Shown here one piece after another: positions 1 to 10,622 of a DNA stretch of 64,000 nucleotides. Position 1 is the first letter of the stretch, and each line of letters begins with the position of its first letter. The notes beneath the pieces are model-generated. The model made no database searches and had not been told where the DNA came from. It saw only the letters and a program-made list of their open reading frames with translations. Source of the DNA: Owenia fusiformis (taxonomy: Eukaryota > Annelida > Polychaeta > Sabellida > Oweniidae); contig CAIIXF020000010.1 in assembly GCA_903813345.2 (NCBI GenBank), positions 8,796,349-8,860,348 of the forward strand. The letters run 5' to 3'. The translations under genes and the position numbers were made by a program.

Positions 1-305
1 TGATTTTGAAAAAATTGGTCAAGTTGAAAAAAACTTTTTTGACCTTCATAAGGTCATTGAAGGTCAAATATTTTTTTGACCTTGAGAATGTCATTGAAGG
101 TCAAATCTATAGTCAAGTTGAAAAAAGACCCTTTTGACCCTGAGAAGGTCATTGAAGGTCAAATCTCAAATCTAAAGTCGGTTTCAACTCCTGATAACTT
201 GTAGATGATTTTGAAAAAAGAATTTGGTCAATTTGAAGCAAGTTGAAAAAGGACCTTTTTGACCTTGAGAAGGTCAATCAAATCTAAAGTCAGATTTGAT
301 GTAAG
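1..305. repeat. degenerate tandem repeat rich in AGGTCA half-sites
   Basis: Imperfect repeats of a unit containing TTGACCTTGAGAAGGTCA-like and AAGGTCATTGAAGGTCAAAT-like segments, separated by A/T runs. The array continues off the left edge of the window. AGGTCA direct repeats with a 4-base spacer lie at 51-66 and 146-161, with a degenerate one at 88-103. An everted pair lies near 260-276. No coding potential is visible. Confidence 0.75.
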
Positions 306-329
306 TGAAATATGATTTTTATAACTGTC

Positions 330-1065
330 CTACCATGTTAAAATGGGCCATGGTCATACCATGTTATACCATGGTCTATGGCCATGAAATGAAATACCAT
401 GGTAATACCGTGGCCGATCATGATCGTTAAATGGCACCATTGCATTTCATGGTTAAAAGCGCGTTTGTTTTCCATTGAAAAAATACTGCCGTTTCGCAGT
501 ATGTCATGGTCAGAAACCATCAAATGCAATGATATCATGGTCAAAGTACTCCACCATGATATCATTGCATTTGATGGTTTCTGATCATTAAATACTGCAA
601 AATTACAGTATTTTTTCAATGGCAAACTCCATGTTAAAAAAGCGCAGCTGACCATGAAATGCAAAGATGCCATTTAACCATCATGATGTACCATGGTTTA
701 CCATGGTCAACTAACATGTAATTTTGAATCTAAAAAACACTGTTTCACAGTATTTCATGGTCAAATACCATCAAATGCAGTGATATCATGGTTTAAACAT
801 TCAACCATCATTAATTATCATCTGGCAGAATTTCATGGTTGCAAAGCATCAAATGCAATGATAGTGCAGTCAAGATGTTTAATCAAAGACTGGAGGTTGG
901 ACTTACAAAATATTAAGTTGATCCAATGATCTCCTATTTTACCGACAACAGTCATATAAAAGTAAAGGATATTTGTTTAACATAAAAATATTGTCTCTAG
1001 GGTTCCATGTTAAAATGGACCATGGTCATACAATGGTATGACCATGGTATACCATGGAACTACAG
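330..1065. repeat. fold-back repeat built from CCATGGT/ACCATGG words
   Basis: The region is saturated with ACCATGG and its variants. It contains a perfect 31-bp inverted repeat (510-540 with 554-584) around a 13-base loop. Imperfect outer arms (about 340-505 and 585-710) extend the palindrome. A third related copy follows at 716-1060. The short open frames here are by-products of the repeat. Confidence 0.75.
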
Positions 1066-1879
1066 TGTAGCGAGCCAGATATTAGACCTGAAATGGAGTG
1101 TGCTAAATGCAATGCTTGTACGGGGATCGAACTAGTATGTATCCAACAAAATTTCAATTAAATAGTAAGGTACAATTAAATACAATAAAAAGTAAGACAG
1201 CATATTGTCAAGTGGAAATAAGGCTAGTTGAGGTTACAAATGTGCAAATTAATTTTACCCAATGGGCCATTTTGAATAGCACTTCCTATGTAAACAAATA
1301 TTTAGAAATACCAAACTTTAACATAGGTGCCTTATAGTCTGAATATAATATTCAGACCACAGTCAGAGAGAATGTTTCTGGCGAAATTCTGGGACTTCAA
1401 ATACTTTTAAGTTGGGAAACCGGAAGTGCTTACCTTTTTTAATTCCCAAATCTCTCCGAAATTAGCTCATCTTGGTGACTGTAAATTGCACAGCTGTATT
1501 CAATGGAGTCTTGTCATATTCGATCAGCCTCAATTTTAAAGTGTATATTTTATTTATTTTCTAGTTGAAAGCCCATGGAGAAACCAAAGAAAAGTAAGAA
1601 ACGCAGTGTCGGACCCTGTGGCAGCCCTGTGATGACCAGAACCTGACCAGATATTTTTCAAATGTTTTGTTCAAAAATACAAGTTTGAAGACTGATTTAC
1701 GGTAGATTTTTACTGAGTGATGCAAAGATAAAATCTGGATAAAATCAATCATTTTCTTGTTTTGACAAAAAACAACATGAAAATGACTTGTGCATATGAA
1801 CGAAAAAATAGTAGGGATATATCGTTGTTGGAGAAAATTTTATTAACTCGAATGTCGTAATTGTTTCGAAGGCCACGGA
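1066..1879. other. intergenic, nothing recognised
   Basis: AT-rich sequence without a convincing exon. It includes CTAGTTGAAAGCCCATGG at about 1561-1579, which matches the terminal repeat of the MITE at 2627-3163 and is probably a solo end. Confidence 0.4.
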
Positions 1880-4800
1880 CGCCAAGGAAGAGCTGCGCCA
1901 GGTTCGCTTTTGTTTTTGGTTTATTGATACGCATGCGCACATATTAGTCAAGAGAGAACAAGCCTAACCATCGATAACGTACAGTGACAAAACACGCCGT
2001 CGTACACTTTAGATGTACGGTGTCACTATAACTAATATGAAGCAAAAACTATGATGTGTGATTCAGGTTTTAAAAATTAATCTGAGGAGTACTAAAGATG
2101 CAGTATAAGTTTCTCCCCCCGGGTTTCTCCCCCAGACCTGAGCCCAGACAATCAATGATGTCCTATTGTTATTGCTCATATAATATCTCACATACCATGG
2201 ATATATCTTGGGAATAACTTTTGGGTATATTATTGCCGAAATATCGGAAATATATGTGGTGAAACTCATTGTGCAAAAAAGTCCAGAGGGGTCTTGATCT
2301 GAGGCCCGGGTATACAGTCTGAGTCATTAATAAAAAATCAGTCTTATTCTTATTCAATGTAAGTAATATAGTAATATAGTCTAGTAATATACATGTATAC
2401 ACCACACTTTACCAACTCAGTACACTAGGGGACTTTTTAAACATTTTTAACATATTCCTGGGCCTCAGGTCTTGATTGTACATGTGCTATCTTATGACTC
2501 GACATAGAGCCTCTTTAAAGGATTTCATGTTTGCTCTCGTGTGTATTTGATTTGGAAGAAATTTACCTTTCTAAATGATGTTAAGATTTTCGAGCAGTGC
2601 TCAAGTTTTTTAGAAGTAAATATACCCATGGGCTTTCAACTAGAAGGGTAGGCAACTTCCCATATTTCATACATAAACATTGCCTTGGGTTTTCAAAATT
2701 GGAGAATGTACACATTCCAAGAAAATCTTATTTTGTACTTTTTATTGATGATTAAAAGAAATAACTCAAAAATAAAAACATGATCTTCTACATACATCTT
2801 GATAATTTAATAAAAATTGGAATTCATCATAATTATGACAATACAGAAAGTGAACATTCTCCCACAAATTTTGTTTTTATTGGAATGTGTTCTTGAATAA
2901 TTACCCACAATGCAATACTCAAAGAGAACATCTTGATAACTCTTATTCTTATTGGTCTCTTTTGTTTACTTTTATATGATATTGAATATATTTTATGCTT
3001 AAATCATATTAAAAATTGATTTTTATTCAAAATAATACTAAAACATATACATTTATCTAATACTTTTTGAAATATTGCCATAAAAAGGAAGCATGTCATT
3101 GCTCATTTTGAAGGTCTCATGTTATTACATAGAGTTGCATACCCTTCTAGTTGAAAGCCCATGATCTACCCATCAACAATGATCGGTTGAAAAATGTTGG
3201 TTTTTTCACATTTCCTTTGGTCATCTTTTCCCCTGTCGCCTAAGAGTGTCGGTTATTTTTATGAGAATACATAATTAAGGTCGGTTGAAGATTTAATATT
3301 TATTCACGTTTTTGCTAAAATAATAAAAAATCATAATTGTACGTTGTCATCTTGATGTCTGTTGTCCCATTGAACTTACATATCTGAATTCACAGTTAAC
3401 CCTAATGTAGACAATGTATTCTTCATAACAATAAGGGATAGGGGGATCAGATCTAAAACTGAAACGGAACAATCACAGTATTACTAATTAAACTTGATTG
3501 AACTATATTGAACCTCCGCACTTTCCAGATATAGCATAAACGGAATTTTAAAAAGTCATCTTCGACTAGCTAGTACAGATCTCTCTGTTAACTTCTTAAG
3601 ATTATTAAGATTATTAAAATTCATAAAAGTGTTTCTCATTATGTTAAAGTACAGACGAAAACATCATGCAGTTAGCTCAATTTGCATCACCCTTGCGTTG
3701 TACCTTACCCTGCAAGTTCAACTGTCACGCTTAATTTGGTAAACACCCTGTGAAGATTTACTTACGGTATATTGTTATTGGTTTGTACTTGAATTCTATG
3801 CAAATAAATTTGCAATAGCTTCCCCTCTTACATAACCTACATATTAATTTAAATGTGAGTAGTTACTATTAAACGGTAATGCTTAGAAGTGGTAGTCAAA
3901 TCACATATTGCAAGAAAGCTAATTAAACTTTATGTATCATTGAAGTAGTAGGTTTATAAACGTTGAATACTGTCTTTATGTTGCCCCCGTTTAAACAATT
4001 ATAAAAATAAACATTGAAAGCATATGCCAAAACAAAACAAGCACATAAGTTTTACAGAAAATACATCATTATTTTAAATTGAAACTGAACAATAACAGTT
4101 TTACTTCAACTTTCTAGATCTCTCCTTAAGAACTCCTTAAGATTATTAAAATTCATAAAAGTGCAACATAATGTAATGTACCGACGCTGAATGGTCAAAG
4201 AGGTTGGAAAATAACGCCCTATGGTTAAATATTAATCACCATATCAACACTTTCATAAAATGAAATAGCATTCAACAAGGGGTAAAAAATCACTTTTACC
4301 TGTTAATCTGTACCAGGGATACATGAACCTGTTCGTTGAGCATCACTTGTTACTTTTAAAACCCTTAACCCTTAATGCGTTTTGAAATTAAATCATTGCA
4401 TTGTTTAATATTATATCTCATGTATTTCAATTACCTGGACAACGTACATTGGAGATGACAACGTACATTTTCCATTTTTTTAATTATACCAAATTCATGA
4501 ATATTTATTAAACGTCCAACCGTCATTAATTGTGTACATGTAGTTTGGAGAAACATATCCTCATGAAAATATTTTTGGCACTCTTAGACGACAGGGGAGA
4601 AAACGATCAAAAGAAATGTGTAAAAAAACACAATTTTCCAACTGACCAATTACATGGGTATATTAATAATGAATAAAATCGAGCACTGCTCGAAAATCTT
4701 TGAACGTAATTAGAAAGGTAAATGTCCTCCTAATAGAATATACATGAAATCAAACCTGAATTCCTTTATGTATTCCTCAAATTAATTTTTGAAAACCTAC

Positions 4801-5050
4801 ATCAAACCTACATCATAGTTTTTGCTTTAAATTAGTTAATAGTGACACCGTACACCTAAAGTGTACGACGGTATATTATGTCACTGTATGTAGTCGATGG
4901 TTCCCGGGATTGAACTATGTTCGTGTGTTGAATGAGGCACGATTACTCTGGACGAAATGCTACGAGAAGAAGAATGTCTATTCATTAATGCGCATGCGCG
5001 AGAAATTGGAAAAGCAAATCAGGCGCGCCGTTCCCATATACAGGCCAAGG
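1880..5050. mobile_element. ~3-kb fold-back element with long inverted arms
   Basis: The two ends are inverted copies. For example, 1968-2055 (starting CCATCGATAACGTACAGTGA) pairs with 4812-4900. Pairing continues inward through 2580-2626 and 3164-3260 against 4555-4690. Weaker inverted similarity runs outward to about 1880 and 5050, where each arm has a GCGCATGCGC-like palindrome, so the outer limits are uncertain. The interior contains direct copies of a segment at about 3450-3650 and 4080-4190. No transposase frame is visible, so it is probably a non-autonomous fold-back transposon. The left arm is interrupted by the MITE at 2627-3163. Confidence 0.7.
2627..3163. mobile_element. 537-bp MITE nested in the fold-back element
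   Basis: Perfect 23-bp terminal inverted repeats beginning CATGGGCTTTCAACTAGAAG occupy 2627-2649 and 3141-3163. They interrupt the left arm of the larger fold-back element, whose right arm lacks the insert, so the insertion is younger than the host element. No coding frame is present. The superfamily is not assigned because the target duplication is unclear. Confidence 0.75.
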
Positions 5051-5140
5051 CCAAGGCTGCAGTTTGTATGACTGTTGTAGTCAGGCTACATTTCTATATT
5101 AGATCTGTCCCTTTTAGGCAGTAAAAAAGGTAAGTCACAT
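4985..5140 (+). promoter_or_regulatory. possible CpG-containing start region with NRF1-like palindrome
   Basis: TGCGCATGCGCG at about 4990-5001 matches the NRF1 palindrome. It is followed by a short CpG-richer stretch (GGCGCGCC) and, at about 5129, AAAAAAG followed by a good donor GTAAGT. This could be an untranslated first exon of the downstream receptor gene. The palindrome, however, lies in the outer arm of a fold-back element and is mirrored at about 1931, so it may be only transposon sequence. Confidence 0.2.
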
Positions 5141-5488
5141 ACTTTTAATTAACAAGGTTATGTAATGTTACAATTTATTACTTGAGTCTTATAGTTATAC
5201 GTACTTTCTGTATGATCAACGATTTTCATGGCAGAAAATACAGGAGTCGTTGACCTGAAAAAGAGTCAAACTGAAATGTGAAAGTTTGTCAAGTGCAAGT
5301 TCAAGTCACGGTCACTCAGCCACTGTCACTCAGCTATAGCCAGTGTACAGCCAGATACCTCTTCTTGGTGTCTAGGCTGAATGAATATACTCCAGAACAA
5401 GACAAATCTTCGAAATTTTTTTTTATTTCCTTGATTTTTGAGTCAGTTTATGTTTATCTCTAGACTAGAGTCCATTTCACTTAGACTC

Positions 5489-6318
5489 TACTACTTTTTT
5501 CAAGGCCTGACTTCGTCGCTAACATGCTAAATATAAGAGTTAGCTGACGTTTGGGAGTCTGACTTACCTTCTAAAGGTTAGAACCCGAATCTTAATGAAA
5601 CTATATCACCTTTGTTGCGTCGATGATGATGCATAAACATAGCATTTGATAGAAATTAGTGTAAATGCTTTTCCGACTTTTTCATTTTTCATCAATGTTG
5701 ACTTCCGGGAAGGCGTTGTAGTTATCACGAAATAACGCATTGACCCTTGAACTTTACTTTGTTGACGTGTCAACCAAGCATGTCTGGTGTGAAAATTAAA
5801 AGAATATAAGCAATGTTCTACATCCGCCAAGCTAAGTGAAGTAGCCAATATTTAAAATTACCAATTTCAAGTGAAGTACGCAACGAACGAAACTGCGTGA
5901 TCTACAGTCCCACTATTTGTCTGAACGAAATGCTACGTAGAAATATGAGCCGTCTGCTGTATTAGTCGATTAATAGAGTAAGACCTGTTGGTGATGCTTT
6001 ATAATTTAGACCAAAACATTGAAGAACATACGAACCTGTAAATTGTGAAAACAACGAACAAATATTCGGTTTTCATATATGTTCGGTAATTTTTCGTATT
6101 GAAACTTCCGGAACTTACAAGGAAATCATTCATTTTCTCGGTCCATGATTTACCTCTTGGATGTTGTGGCAAATGCTCCATGGTTGACGGAACAAAGGTG
6201 ATATGGTTTCATTAAGATTCGGGTTCTAACCTTTAGAAGGTAAGTCAGACTCCCAAACGTCAGCTAACTCTTATATTTAGCATGTTAGCGACGAAGTCAG
6301 GCCTTGAAAAAAGTAGTA
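5489..6318. mobile_element. 830-bp fold-back element
   Basis: Arms of about 128 bp at 5489-5617 and 6190-6318 are near-perfect inverted copies (ends TACTACTTTTTTCAAGGCCT). The roughly 570-bp spacer has no coding exon that I can recognise. Confidence 0.8.
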
Positions 6319-6570
6319 TTCCCGTCGAGAGCTACCATGTTAGATTTTGAAAGTATAGCTCTCCATCGTGAGGATCTCCAGCTGAAGAATTGTAACATCT
6401 AAATTTGATCAGCGCCATTCAGCGGCTTACTGTTTGTCTCAAACTGTAGCCTACATATGGGCTCATATGTGTCTACTTTCCCCGTGCATGTAGGATCGCG
6501 GATGTGCTTCTAAGGCGATCAGGAGTTCTTATACTTTCAAAATCTAACATGGTAGCTCTCGACGGGAGTA
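6319..6570. mobile_element. ~250-bp MITE abutting the previous element
   Basis: Inverted ends of about 36 bp (CCCGTCGAGAGCTACCATGT) lie at about 6321-6357 and 6531-6566. It starts two bases after the right arm of the 5489-6318 element. Confidence 0.75.
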
Positions 6571-6639
6571 ACAATTCACTGTTTGACTGCGTCAGTAAAA
6601 GCTAAAATTTAAAATATAAGAAATCAAAATATCATTTTG

Positions 6640-6860
6640 CAATAATATATGGAAAACTATATTCCTATTGTACATGAATGACATTTGTATATCTTGGATT
6701 GCTTCTAGTTTGGCTTATAAAGTGTGTGGCCTCTTATATTTGGATGCTTCTCTGCCATGTTAGTTTCAATAAGATTAACATGGCTGAAATTCTCAAATTA
6801 CAAGACGGCACAGGCTTATTGCACAAAAAACTAAAAGAATTTTGCATTATGTCCGATCTT
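6640..6860. repeat. solo fragment of the 52577-55627 fold-back family
   Basis: The segment starting CAATAATATATGGAAAACTA is shared with 52645-52690. The following roughly 140 bases match 52705-52855 in the opposite orientation. The open frame at 6678-6932 is therefore repeat-derived and is not called as a gene. Confidence 0.7.
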
Positions 6861-7735
6861 CTCATTTATTCATTGAGCCTACTACCAATAGGATACAAAT
6901 TGAAAATAAAGATTTCCTCTGATGGAAGTTGATCCATTTTGTTAAAAGAAGTAATGTTGTGTAACCAGGTGCTATCCCTTAGGAAAAAACCCATGTTTTT
7001 ACATGCGTGACGAAAAAGAGCACATGTTCTTACTTTACTTCACTTTAGCTCTCTTCATCTTGCCTCATGTGTGGCGTGGCATGTGGTTATAAAAACAAGA
7101 GATGGCACTCCTGATTTTACTCCACTTTTACACGGGGCAATCTGCTAATCTGCATCAGTTTTTAGCAAGATTCAGGCATTGATAAGAGGACCTATGATCC
7201 TCACAATTATAGATGCAGCAGATCAGCTATCAGGTTTCACATCTTAAAGGTTTGGGACCATACATGTTCTAATTATTGGGGTTATGGTCACCTAAAAGTA
7301 GTAAAAATCCATTCATGTGGAGCAATTTAAAATCCCTTCCGTTTTCAAAGATCAATGCTCAAACAATTATTTTCTCAGAAATGAGGCAAAGTACCATCTC
7401 TTAAGTTTTGCCATGGATCAAAAACATATTGAACAACTATTTAAATTTTGATGAAAACTGATGATGACTGTCAGAAAATGCTGTAGGGGGGGGGGGGGGG
7501 TCTAAACGTTGAAGAATTGAAGAAAATGAAGCATTTTTCATGAACTCAACTGAGTCATTTTGTTTGTCAGGTCAGGTTACTGCCTGTAATTTTTATAATC
7601 AATGTAAACAACTAACATTTAAAATTGATATTATTTTATATTAAGTAGTACGCATCAGACATAATGCTGAATGTTTTGCAGTTTTTAGTGAGGAAAGGTA
7701 TACTATACTATGTATACATATCGTATGATTATATT
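6861..7735. other. intergenic, nothing recognised
   Basis: AT-rich DNA with a poly-G tract at about 7487-7500. No exon, RNA gene or clear repeat structure was identified. Confidence 0.35.
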
Positions 7736-7955
7736 ACTTGGCATTGACTCAAAGATATATTCAGATAATAAGTCAGTATTACATAATAACGCAATGAATT
7801 AGTCTGAAGATACGTCAATTGGTCAGAATGTACTTGAACCTGCTTTTACATGTACTGATTAGCCTAAATTACTCAAGGCATTGAATCGAAGATATATTCA
7901 GATAATAAATAAGTCAGTATTACATAATCATGAAATGAATAAGTCAGAAGATACA
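7736..7955. repeat. two direct copies of an ~80-bp segment
   Basis: The segment around AAGATATATTCAGATAATAA (7736-7815) is repeated at about 7873-7955 with small indels. Confidence 0.7.
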
Positions 7956-8150
7956 ATACTCAGATGCGAGTAGGTAGTTACCAGTTTCACCACCAGGTGG
8001 CTAGTTTGGGTCAGATAGCATGGCATGTATAGCAGAAAGTTCCTTTTAACTTAAATTACATGTACATCTGTTATAGTGGTTTAATTTTCACATCAACCTT
8101 ATGTATCTAATAGTTAATTATGTTCATTTTTTCAGGAAAAGAAAGAACTG
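7956..8150. repeat. dispersed repeat with CTCF-like core
   Basis: About 190 bp is shared with 57219-57405. A shorter inverted copy lies at 62205-62262. The conserved centre (7990-8001) reads CCACCAGGTGGC, which matches the bilaterian CTCF core consensus. Confidence 0.65.
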
Positions 8151-8168
8151 TGCTCTTGTTGTCAGTAA

Positions 8169-8573
8169 GTTGTAAAACATGATGCCTTGGACACCTGCTC
8201 AAATGACAGTTGTACTAGGAAAATATTAAAACGCAGTCAGAGGTGACTGTCACAGCAATGAAACCAAATAACTTTCTAACCATAGTTTTTTGGCACTTCA
8301 GATTTGGCACAAATTATCCTCATTCAATGTGTGGTGAATTTGCGCATTTCGACCATGACTGTGAAGTCCCTGAAGTGATTTTGATTTCCCTCTACGATTT
8401 ACCATACAGTAATGAAGATGATTTGTGCCAAATTTGAAGAGCCAAACACTATATGGTTAGGAAGTTATTTAGTTTTTTCCGGTTGCAGTCACCCCTGACT
8501 GCGTTTTTTGTATTTTCCTAGTACATGTACAACTGTCTTTTGAGCAGGTGTCCAAGGCATCATGTTTTACAAC
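8169..8573. mobile_element. 405-bp fold-back MITE with TAA target duplication
   Basis: Inverted ends GTTGTAAAACATGATGCCTT pair over about 115 bp. TAA flanks both sides (8166-8168 and 8574-8576). A 3-bp TWA duplication is typical of PIF/Harbinger. The open frame at 8243-8437 spans the hairpin and is not a gene. Confidence 0.8.
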
Positions 8574-8888
8574 TAACCATTTACAGGAGCTATACATACA
8601 CAGTCTCTTCTTCATTTCCTGAAAATATGAACATTATTGAACCAGTATTTTTCAAGATTTAGCAATTTCTTTGGGTTGCATTTTTTGAACACCCTGTATA
8701 TGGGCTTGTAGATAATTAAGGGATTCTAATATCTATAAATACTGTATACCTATATTAATATAACAACTAGAGGATAATAATTCTATCCTTCTTAGATTGA
8801 TATACTGTACATGTAGTTCAGTATGGCAATATATCTGAACAAATTGTCTTCCTAATAATCAATATCTCAATTCTGTAATAACACACAG

Positions 8889-9926
8889 CACGGAGGGTAT
8901 AGTCTGTCATGTGACTTTAGTTTTCGCATGTGGGCGTGTGGTGCATTTCCTTCTTCGCTTCAGGTATAAAAGTACGAGTCATTGTAGGACAAAAGTTGTA
9001 TGTGTTATCTTACCCCCTATTTTTATTCAAATTAAACTTTTTTACTTCTCTGACAGTATACTGCCTGCCTAATTTTTGATTATAACGGGTTAACGATGTA
9101 TTGAGGTATAACAAATTATTTTCAATGAGAAACTTCTACTATTAACTTGCTTTCAAAATTGTGTCTACATTCAGTTATTGATTAGATAAATGTAATGTAA
9201 GAGGTTGGACTTACCATAAATCCTTGTCTAGATCTTGATAAGTGTATGATGCTCTACGATGCATAGCACAAAAACCAATGTTTTCTACTAACGATGATGA
9301 ATCTCACTGGTGTCATTGAAAAGACCAAGGAGAAATGACTTGTATTGTATTTGCTTGTATTTGCGCATGCAAATAGTATGAATGCAAATAGCGGCTCACA
9401 GCTACCGGATTAACCTATTAATTTTCATAGATTAAACCGTCATTTTGAAGTTGTAATTATGAACAACTCATCAGTCGACGAACAGTGATCAGTGATCACA
9501 TGACTTTTTATGCCAATGAAAGGATCGATTATAATATACCATTATTCTCATTCGCAAATACAAGCTTAGAGTTGGTTTGAAGATAATGGTTTTCTGCCCA
9601 GTATTAAGAGCCATTACCTTGCAGAAATGCCTCAAATGGAAAAATCTTTTAAAATTTGCGGATATACTCTTCTTGAGATTCCATTCATTCTCAAACATAC
9701 GATTTTCTGAGACATAAGTGTGAATTTTCCTTTAACCTGGGCACGCATGAATGAAATATTTGGTGAATCAAATCATCTTTACACATTGATTGTACGGGAC
9801 AAGTTTCACAGAGATATAAAATCTAAAAATAGGTTAAAAGTGAACTTTCATACTTGAAGTGCCGACAGAAATGCAACATGCCCAAATACGAGAACTAAAG
9901 TCACGTGACAGACTACACCCACTGTG
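8889..9926. mobile_element. 1.04-kb fold-back element just upstream of the receptor gene
   Basis: The arm at 8889-8980 (including GTCTGTCATGTGACTTTAGT) pairs with the arm at 9840-9926. The left arm carries TATAAAAG at 8965-8972. The right arm ends about 110 bases before the first receptor coding exon. Confidence 0.75.
8965..8972 (+). promoter_or_regulatory. TATA-like box inside a fold-back arm
   Basis: TATAAAAG on the + strand lies 1.07 kb upstream of the first receptor coding exon. It could provide a transposon-derived start site for the receptor mRNA, but no 5' exon can be proven from sequence alone. Confidence 0.2.
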
Positions 9927-10043
9927 ACACATTCCAAGGCACATATTTTATACTCAAAGTCACACAATTGATGATGAAAAATGTCCTCAGTGATTTTTTA
10001 TAAATGTTCTTATATTTGTGTTTCTTTGTGTTTCAAGTTCTAC

Positions 10044-10622
10044 ATGGCAGGCATCGGGGATGTACCTACCAGGACAGACCTGGAGGATCTGAACAGGGAA
10101 CTTATACACCAGACACGTCTCACAGGCTCTCCCTCATCAAGTCCAAGCCAAGATGTACATTCCCTGGCAAAGACAGACCTATCCCGTTACCACCAACTAT
10201 CACCACCAGATGACTACAAGTATGGTGGTGCCACCTTTAGTAACCCCAGTGAGGATATCGATTCTCAAAAAATTCCAGGATTTCAGCGACAGTTAAGTGC
10301 TGATTGGAATCGAGTAGACAGTACTTCCAGGGATATAAATATCTCAATGGAAACTGATAGTATATCTTCAACACAAGACATTGATTTTAGTATGAGAAAT
10401 ATAGCATCTTCAGAATCGCAGAGTCCTACACAAAGTCAGCCAGCGGGAAGCCCCATTGATAAAGTATCTACATCAAGTCAGGAATTCCAGAAACCACAAA
10501 ACAAGTCCCTGATGAAGAAAAATAAAATCTGCAATGTTTGCGGTGATTTTGCTCTAGGGTATAACTTTGGAGCTGTGTCATGCGAGTCATGTAAAGCCTT
10601 CTTTAGAAGGAACGCTTTCAAG
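10044..10622 (+). CDS. nuclear receptor coding exon 1 (N-terminal domain and zinc finger 1)
   Basis: 193 codons ending in phase 0 at AACGCTTTCAAG, followed by donor GTAAGC. The exon probably begins at 10038 after acceptor TTTCAAG; translation starts at ATG 10044. An in-frame ATG at 9981 lies upstream of that acceptor and is less likely. If the intron is retained, translation adds about 20 residues and stops at 10685. Confidence 0.9.

Noticed and set aside
1080-1140. Reverse-strand B-box-like GTTCGATCCCC
   Set aside because: No A box lies at the correct position on the same strand, so a tRNA or SINE is not supported.
6678-6932. Open frame of 84 codons
   Set aside because: The same peptide segment appears inverted at 52637-52819, so it belongs to a transposon repeat.
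9981-10043. Upstream in-frame ATG of the receptor
   Set aside because: A strong acceptor (TTTCTTTGTGTTTCAAG) lies between it and ATG 10044, so the upstream part is probably intronic.
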